Shown: one piece after another, positions 6,409 to 10,424 of the stretch | How positions within the stretch are numbered: the first letter of the stretch is position 1 | How the letters are laid out: each line of letters begins with the position of its first letter | From: an uncultured bacterium | GTDB lineage: Bacteria > Acidobacteriota > Thermoanaerobaculia > Multivoradales > JAHEKO01 | Assembly (NCBI GenBank): GCA_938016625.1 | Contig: CALILB010000011.1 | Span: 1 to 10,424, forward strand | Direction of reading: 5' to 3' | Length of the DNA stretch: 10,424 bases | Made by a program: the position numbers and the translations under genes | The notes under the pieces: generated by a model | What the model saw: the letters and a program-made list of their open reading frames with translations, nothing else | Told to the model about the DNA's origin: nothing | The model's database searches: none

Positions 6409-7376
6409 ATCCGCGCACGGCGCTGCTGGTGCTCTTGGGGTTATGGATCGTGACCACCCTGGGGGCTCCCCTGGTGGGAAGCCAGGCGATCTCCCTCAAG
6501 GACGCCCTGAGTGGCGATGGCACCGCGGCCACGATTCTCTGGCGCATCCGGTTGCCGCGGGTGCTGCTGGCGATCTTGGCCGGTGGAGCCCTGGCGGTTT
6601 CGGGGCTCGCCTTTCAGACCCTTTTTCGCAACCCGCTGGCCGAGCCCTACACCCTGGGGGTGGCCGGTGGCGCGGCCCTTGGAGCAGTGCTGGCCATGCA
6701 GTTGGAGTGGATCGGCACGGCCGTGGGCTTCCCGGCGGTTGCGGCCGCCGCCTTTATCGGTGCGCTCTCGGTGTCGCTGGTCATCCTCGGCCTCGCTGTG
6801 ACCCGCTTCGGGGTAGAGGTGACCACTCTCCTGCTGGCCGGGATCGCTATCTCCCTTTCGTGCTCGGCGCTGATTCTGTTTCTCCAATATCTGGCCGACT
6901 TCACCAAGACCTTTCGCATGGTCAGGTGGATGATGGGTGGGCTGTCGGTGGTGGGCTATGGCGAGGTTCTGTGGGTGGCGCCCTGGGTTGTGGTGGGAGG
7001 TCTGGCGCTCGTGGGACATCGCTGGGATCTCAATCTGCTGCTGACCGGTGAGGACCTGGCGGCCAGTCGCGGTGTGAGCCTGCTGAGGATACGGCTTGTC
7101 GTTCTTGGTGTGACCTCGGCGATGATCGGTGCCCTGGTCTCGGTGACCGGGCCCATTGGCTTTGTGGGGCTGATCGTCCCTCACATGCTGCGCCGCTGGG
7201 TGGGGCACGACCACCTGTTTCTGATCCCCGCCTGTCTTCTGGGTGGCGGTATCTTTTTGGCTATCTGCGATCTGGGGGCACGCACCATCATGGCGCCGGC
7301 CGAGTTGCCGGTGGGGATCCTGACGGCGCTGCTGGGTGGCCCCTTCTTTCTCTGGCTGTTGATTGCGCGGCGGTAG
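6405..7376 (+). CDS. btuC: Cobalamin ABC transporter permease BtuC
   Basis: A 323-aa FecCD-family inner-membrane permease made almost wholly of hydrophobic helices (about ten). Diagnostic segments are RLPRVLLAILAGGALAVSG (49-67), FRNPLAEPYTLGV (74-86) and, in the cytoplasmic coupling loop that docks on the ATPase, PIGFVGLIVPHMLRRWVG (250-267). Two copies with two BtuD form the B12 channel fed by BtuF. The start is TTG 6405, overlapping the btuD TGA as TTGA, with GGAG at 6393-6396 eight bases upstream. This is a coupled, weak-start arrangement. The gene order B-F-D-C places the permease last. No terminator is seen after the TAG. Confidence 0.93.
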   Translation: MNPRTALLVLLGLWIVTTLGAPLVGSQAISLKDALSGDGTAATILWRIRLPRVLLAILAGGALAVSGLAFQTLFRNPLAEPYTLGVAGGAALGAVLAMQLEWIGTAVGFPAVAAAAFIGALSVSLVILGLAVTRFGVEVTTLLLAGIAISLSCSALILFLQYLADFTKTFRMVRWMMGGLSVVGYGEVLWVAPWVVVGGLALVGHRWDLNLLLTGEDLAASRGVSLLRIRLVVLGVTSAMIGALVSVTGPIGFVGLIVPHMLRRWVGHDHLFLIPACLLGGGIFLAICDLGARTIMAPAELPVGILTALLGGPFFLWLLIARR

Positions 7377-7387
7377 CCGATCATAAT
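7359..7387 (+). promoter_or_regulatory. Candidate sigma-70 promoter upstream of the FAH-family gene
   Basis: TTGATT at 7359-7364 (4 of 6 to the -35 consensus) and CATAAT at 7382-7387 (5 of 6 to the -10) are separated by exactly 17 bases. The start point would be near 7394, about 18 bases before ATG 7412. The -35 lies within the last codons of btuC. It would uncouple the following enzyme from B12 control, though read-through from the btu operon remains possible. Confidence 0.5.
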
Positions 7388-7411
7388 TCCGGGGAAGGTC
7401 GTTAGAAGATC

Positions 7412-8182
7412 ATGCTTCTCTACCGCATAGGTCCGGAGGGGTTCTACGCCGTCGGCGACGAGAGCGGCGACCTCCGCGTGCTCCACTCGGATCCTTTCGA
7501 GGTTCGCCCGGGTGGTTGGGAGCTCGGCCGGGCCATCGAGTCGTCCACGGGGTTACTGGCGCCCGTGCTCCCCGGCAAGATAGTGGGTTGTGGGCGGAAC
7601 TATCGGGAACATGTAGAAGAGCTCGAAAACCCGTTGCCGGAAGAGCCGGTTATCTTTCTCAAATCACCCTCCTCGATCGTCGGACCCAAGGCACCGATCA
7701 TCCTCCCTCCCGAGAGCCAACAGGTGGAGTTCGAGGGAGAGATAGCCGTGGTTCTCCGTCACCGGCTCCGACGGGCCTCGGAGGACGAAGCGCGGGCCGC
7801 TATCCTGGGCGTCACCTGTGCCAATGACGTGACGGCCCGCGACCTGCAGCGCCGGGACGCCACCTTTGCCCGTGCCAAATCGTTCGACAGCTTCTGCCCG
7901 CTGGGGCCGGCGATTCGAGTCGACCCTGAAATCGAAGGGTTGGAAGTGATCACGCGGGTCAACGGCGAAGAGCGTCAGCGGGCAAAGACCGCGGCGATGA
8001 CCTGGGGACCGATCGAGCTTCTGGTCTATGCCTCGCGCATGATGACCCTGGAAGCCGGTGACCTGCTCCTCACCGGCACCCCCGGTGGTGTCGGTCGGTT
8101 GACCGACGGGGATTCGGTAGAGGTCGACATCGCCGGTGTGGGGGTGCTGTCGAACCCGGTAGAAGACTGGCGCCGAGGATGA
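7412..8182 (+). CDS. Fumarylacetoacetate hydrolase (FAH) family protein
   Basis: A 256-aa enzyme of the FAH/FAHD1/HpcE superfamily. It has a short N-terminal domain and the FAH beta-roll from about residue 54 (GKIVGCGRNYREHVEE). Metal ligands are visible in VEFEGEIAVV (E108, E110) and in CANDVTARDLQ (D139). The conserved K155-SFD-FCPLGP stretch and LLLTGTPGGVG (219-228) complete the active site. Members cleave or decarboxylate small beta-dicarbonyl acids, for example acylpyruvates, oxaloacetate or homoprotocatechuate intermediates, with Mg2+ or Mn2+. The exact substrate cannot be told from sequence, and no catabolic partner genes are adjacent. ATG 7412 has AAGG at 7395-7398, rather distant at 13 bases. 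The stop overlaps the next gene (ATGA). Probably cytoplasmic. Confidence 0.92.
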   Translation: MLLYRIGPEGFYAVGDESGDLRVLHSDPFEVRPGGWELGRAIESSTGLLAPVLPGKIVGCGRNYREHVEELENPLPEEPVIFLKSPSSIVGPKAPIILPPESQQVEFEGEIAVVLRHRLRRASEDEARAAILGVTCANDVTARDLQRRDATFARAKSFDSFCPLGPAIRVDPEIEGLEVITRVNGEERQRAKTAAMTWGPIELLVYASRMMTLEAGDLLLTGTPGGVGRLTDGDSVEVDIAGVGVLSNPVEDWRRG

Positions 8183-8364
8183 AGAACAGGGTGCTGTGGG
8201 CCTTCTTGGCGGGCGGAATCACGGTTGGCGTGCTTTTCCTCTGGCGCGACTTCTTCTGGCAACATGCCGTGCTGATCGGTCTGGCGGTGACCGCACTGGT
8301 CTACTCGGCCTTTGGCGCCGTCGATCGCCTACGACAACTTCACCAGCGCCGGGAGCCGGGCTAG
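8179..8364 (+). CDS. Small two-helix membrane protein, unknown function
   Basis: A 61-aa protein with two predicted transmembrane helices (about 5-22 and 30-48). They are separated by RDFFWQH, with a basic tail RLRQLHQRREPG. ATG 8179 overlaps the FAH-gene TGA at 8180-8182 (ATGA), which argues that it is translated and co-expressed with that gene. I do not recognise the family. The tail charge suggests both ends face the cytoplasm. Its TAG stop shares the bases CTAG with the stop of the opposite-strand gene, so the two converge with a 3-base overlap. Confidence 0.65.
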   Translation: MKNRVLWAFLAGGITVGVLFLWRDFFWQHAVLIGLAVTALVYSAFGAVDRLRQLHQRREPG

Positions 8365-8540
8365 TTTTCTTCGGGGGAGCTCGAGCGGAGAAAGGTGCGC
8401 AGAGAGGTCCAAGGAAAGACCGCCAACGCCACCGCCAACAACAGGTAGACAGCGCCGCCAAACGCCCAACCGCTGAAAAGAAGCACCAGCCAAGTCGAAA
8501 GAACGGCCGCCGAGATCAGGAGTCGGAGCGTGGGAGACAT
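8361..8540 (-). CDS. Small hydrophobic protein resembling the Lmo0937/DUF5670 family
   Basis: This minus-strand frame encodes 59 aa from ATG 8540, starting MSPTLRLLIS. It has two hydrophobic helices (about 7-23 and 28-43), with SGWAFGGAVYLLL between and within them and a short polar tail SSSPEEN. The pattern of hydrophobic residues, Trp, Gly-x-x-x-Gly-Gly and LLL resembles the small Lmo0937-type membrane proteins (DUF5670); I make that link from memory of the pattern. The frame occupies precisely the gap between the + strand genes ending at 8364 and starting at 8530. Upstream in-frame ATGs exist, but the hydrophobic core begins after 8540. The ribosome site is weak. It overlaps the HAD-gene start by 11 bases. 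Confidence 0.62.
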   Translation of the reverse strand: MSPTLRLLISAAVLSTWLVLLFSGWAFGGAVYLLLAVALAVFPWTSLRTFLRSSSPEEN

Positions 8541-9282
8541 CACCGATCGGCAGCGTAGCACAGGCATTGATCTGCAATCCCGGTCGATTCGAGCTGTCAC
8601 CCTCGATGTCAACGGAACGCTGATCCATCCACCGCGGCTCTTCGACATCTACACCGAAGTCCTGACCAGACATGGGATCGATGTGGATCCCTCGGAGCTG
8701 GAACCTGTCGTGCGGCTCGTGTGGGAGGAGCTCGAATGCTCGGTGCGCTTTGGCGAGGATCGGTTTGCCGCTCACCCCGAAGGGGCTCGCGGTTGGTGGG
8801 GCCGCTTTGCGGATCGGGTTTGCGAACACCTCCGAGTGGCTCAGCCGAGCCGGTTCGCCAAGTCGGAGCTCTACGACCGTTTTGCGCGGGCCGAGGCCTG
8901 GGAGATCTATCCCGAGGTACCACGGGTCCTGGACCAGCTGGCGGCGAGCGGTGTTCGTTTGGCGGTGGTGAGCAATTGGGATGAGCGGCTGCCGGAATTG
9001 CTCGACGACCTGGGTCTGGCCGCGAGTTTCGAGGCGATTGTCTACTCGGCGGCGGTGGGTGCCGAGAAACCGCATCCCGCCATCTTCCAGCGCGCGCTCG
9101 AGCTCCTGGGCGAGCCCCCGTCGCTGGCTCTCCATGTCGGTGATCGGCGCCGACAGGACGTGGAGGGTGCGCAGGCGGTCGGGATGCTGGCGCTCCATCT
9201 GGATCGCCACCAGGGCCAAGGGGACCTCGAGGATTTGAGCGGGCTCCTCGACCTCGAGCTGTCGGCTCCGGCTCTGAAATGA
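8530..9282 (+). CDS. HAD-IA hydrolase, HDHD3/REG-2-like
   Basis: A 250-aa haloacid dehalogenase superfamily protein. Motif I is VTLDVNGTL (nucleophile D26), motif II VVSNWDERL (S148), motif III K180 in VGAEKPHPAIF, and motif IV HVGDRRRQD-EGAQAVGM (D205 and D210). The alpha-helical cap lies between about 35 and 125. The SNWDERL, GWW and EKPHPAIF blocks resemble the HDHD3/REG-2 branch of subfamily IA. The second motif I residue, normally Asp acting as general acid, is Asn28, so phosphatase activity may be altered. GTG 8530 has AGGAG at 8518-8522 seven bases upstream, which decides the start. The substrate is unknown. It probably leads an operon with the Rrf2 regulator 19 bases downstream. Confidence 0.9.
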   Translation: MGDITDRQRSTGIDLQSRSIRAVTLDVNGTLIHPPRLFDIYTEVLTRHGIDVDPSELEPVVRLVWEELECSVRFGEDRFAAHPEGARGWWGRFADRVCEHLRVAQPSRFAKSELYDRFARAEAWEIYPEVPRVLDQLAASGVRLAVVSNWDERLPELLDDLGLAASFEAIVYSAAVGAEKPHPAIFQRALELLGEPPSLALHVGDRRRQDVEGAQAVGMLALHLDRHQGQGDLEDLSGLLDLELSAPALK

Positions 9283-9301
9283 TGTGCTACGGTAGGCGGC
9301 A

Positions 9302-9832
9302 ATGAAGATCTCGACCAAGGGCGAGTACGGCTTCCGAGCGATGCTCTTTATCGCGATGCAGGGCGAGGAGGGGCCGGTCACCAGCACCGAGATCGCACAA
9401 CGGCAGGCGATCCCCGAGCCCTATCTGCGACAGATACTGGCGCAGCTGGCCAAAAGCGGCCTGATTCGCTCGAACCGGGGACCCCAGGGGGGGCACGCCC
9501 TGGCACGCCCGGCCGAGGAGGTCAGCCTGCGAGACATCCTGGTGGCTCTCGAAGGCCGGACGACCTCGGTGGATCAGATTCTGTCGCTGCCCTGCGACAT
9601 CGAAGTGGGGACCCGCCACTGTTCCATTCGCGAGGTGTTGCTGAAGGTAAAAGACGCCGTAGAGGAGATCCTTACGGACATCTCGCTCGCCGTATTGGTC
9701 GCTCGCCAGCGGGAGATCCTCGAGCGCGGGATCGAGATCCCTCTCGATCTGCCGCTGGTCGAATGCCCTGGTGCGGCGCCTCTCGATGTTCTGGTCGATC
9801 TCGGGGAACCGACACCGACCGAAAAAGCCTGA
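9302..9832 (+). CDS. Rrf2-family transcriptional regulator
   Basis: A 176-aa winged-helix DNA-binding protein. The N-terminus MKISTKGEYGFRAMLFIA is the standard Rrf2 opening. The helix-turn-helix covers about 28-52 (recognition helix PEPYLRQILAQL) and the wing is RGPQGGHAL (59-67). The sensory region has C98 and C107 (with H106), where IscR has three Cys plus His as [2Fe-2S] ligands. The middle Cys is missing, so cluster binding is uncertain; thiol sensing is an alternative. C155 sits in a C-terminal extension, and the protein is somewhat longer than IscR. No iron-sulfur assembly genes are in view, so the target is unknown. The gene is 19 bases after the HAD gene and 22 before the lipoprotein gene, suggesting one operon. 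Confidence 0.93.
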   Translation: MKISTKGEYGFRAMLFIAMQGEEGPVTSTEIAQRQAIPEPYLRQILAQLAKSGLIRSNRGPQGGHALARPAEEVSLRDILVALEGRTTSVDQILSLPCDIEVGTRHCSIREVLLKVKDAVEEILTDISLAVLVARQREILERGIEIPLDLPLVECPGAAPLDVLVDLGEPTPTEKA

Positions 9833-9854
9833 CCGAGTGCCCTTCCGACCGAAA

Positions 9855-10322
9855 ATGAAGCCCTCAGTCGTTCTGGTGCTGACAGCGGTGCTGCTGGCAG
9901 CCGGCGGTTGTCAGAGGTCGAAAGACGGCGGGCCGGCCGAAAAGCTGGAGACCGTCGAGGTCGGCGAAGGTTTCGACGTCGGGCTCACCACCGCCTATGA
10001 CCAGAAGGCGAAGCAGGTGGGACCGGAGGTTGCCGGGGTGCTGCCGGACGGCTTTCCCCGGGACCTCCCGCTCTACACACCGTCGAGTCTGGTCGACTTT
10101 GGTGAGGCCGATGCCGGCATGCACTATCTCGAGTTCGATGCCTCCGATTCGGCGGCGGTCGTCCGGCGTCGTCTGAGTGCCGATCTCGCCAATTCCGGTT
10201 GGCGGCCCCTCTCCACTGATCTGGCAACGACCTTTGTCAAAGGCGACCGTCAGGTGACACTCACCATCCGCGATCTCTCTCCCGGCGCCCGTTTCCGCTA
10301 CGTCTACTCGCGGGAGCCGTAG
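9855..10322 (+). CDS. Putative lipoprotein, unknown function
   Basis: A 155-aa protein. MKPSVVLVLTAVLLAAGGC is a lipoprotein signal peptide with lipid attachment at C19, and residue 20 onwards is charged and exported. The mature part has an acidic linker (about 28-50) and a compact domain from about 65 (PDGFPRDLPLYTPSS...). It continues through VVRRRLSADLANSGWRPLS to FVKGDRQVTLTIRDLSPGARFRYVY. The layout suggests a single alpha/beta domain, but I do not recognise the family. ATG 9855 was chosen for the signal peptide; an upstream ATG at 9771 would run inside the Rrf2 gene and bury the signal. The ribosome site is poor, so translation may depend on coupling to the regulator. The hairpin at 10335-10380 follows. 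Confidence 0.8.
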   Translation: MKPSVVLVLTAVLLAAGGCQRSKDGGPAEKLETVEVGEGFDVGLTTAYDQKAKQVGPEVAGVLPDGFPRDLPLYTPSSLVDFGEADAGMHYLEFDASDSAAVVRRRLSADLANSGWRPLSTDLATTFVKGDRQVTLTIRDLSPGARFRYVYSREP

Positions 10323-10334
10323 CTCCGGCCACCC

Positions 10335-10380
10335 CGGCCGGCGGGCACCGCGCGCCGAAGGCGCGTGGTCGGGCCGGCCG
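10335..10380 (+). terminator. Nested GC-rich hairpin downstream of the lipoprotein gene
   Basis: The outer arms CGGCCGGC (10335-10342) and GCCGGCCG (10373-10380) enclose a second stem, ACCGCGCGCC (10347-10356) with GGCGCGTGGT (10360-10369), with a GAA loop and one G-T pair. It lies 12 bases after the stop codon. The 3' side reads CTTCGAC rather than a T-run, so it may be a terminator, an mRNA 3' stabiliser or a copy of a repeated element. Confidence 0.55.
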
Positions 10381-10424
10381 CTTCGACATGGGCTATCGTC
10401 TTCTCCTGCCCCTAAGCCCCTAAG
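10381..10424. other. Window end, no gene seen
   Basis: Forty-four bases with only an 11-codon frame. The last 16 bases are two tandem copies of CCCCTAAG (10409-10416 and 10417-10424), cut by the window edge. Confidence 0.4.

Noticed and set aside
8196..8558. 120-codon + strand frame across the gap before the HAD gene
   Set aside because: It overlaps the coupled 61-aa gene in another frame and yields a Lys/Arg/Gln-rich sequence without features. The minus-strand frame explains the gap better.
1..10424. CRISPR array, insertion sequence, toxin-antitoxin or defence operon
   Set aside because: I saw no regularly spaced repeats, transposase motifs, terminal inverted repeats with target duplications, or nuclease-type gene pairs in the window.

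Overview
The window is a GC-rich stretch of bacterial chromosome, and no phage, plasmid, CRISPR or insertion sequence is visible. A TonB-dependent outer-membrane receptor and predicted periplasmic and lipoprotein genes point to a diderm (Gram-negative-type) organism. The tRNA genes encode their own CCA ends. A Phe-Glu-Ser-Gly-Asp-Thr-Ser C-terminus on one exported protein resembles tails I recall from Acidobacteriota (Thermoanaerobaculia-like) and some gammaproteobacteria. This phylum guess is inference only.

Layout. Positions 1-236 hold the end of a tRNA cluster on the + strand: a partial tRNA, tRNA-His(GTG) and tRNA-Arg(CCG). A membrane-anchored DUF362 protein (291-1901, minus) converges on it, with a strong hairpin between. 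Divergent from it is a small secreted protein of unknown function (1981-2505), closed by an intrinsic terminator (2531-2566).

The centre is a cobalamin uptake locus. A cobalamin riboswitch (about 2590-2810) with a terminator-type expression platform (to 2935) precedes btuB (outer-membrane receptor), btuF (periplasmic binding lipoprotein), btuD (ATPase) and btuC (permease), at 2952-7376. The genes are tightly coupled by overlapping stop and start codons. Together they should carry B12 across both membranes and be shut off when B12 is plentiful.

Downstream, a probable new promoter at the end of btuC drives a fumarylacetoacetate-hydrolase-family enzyme (7412-8182) and a 61-aa membrane protein (8179-8364). 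On the opposite strand a 59-aa, two-helix membrane protein (8361-8540) exactly fills the gap before a HAD-like hydrolase (8530-9282). An Rrf2-family regulator (9302-9832) and a small lipoprotein (9855-10322) follow, probably as one operon. The window ends in a nested GC-rich hairpin that shares a 16-base core with the hairpin after the DUF362 gene.

I see no clearly new multi-gene system. The points most worth a second look are the matching gene-end palindromes, the non-standard btuF start, the riboswitch switching model, the hidden antisense membrane-protein gene, and atypical key residues in the HAD and Rrf2 proteins.
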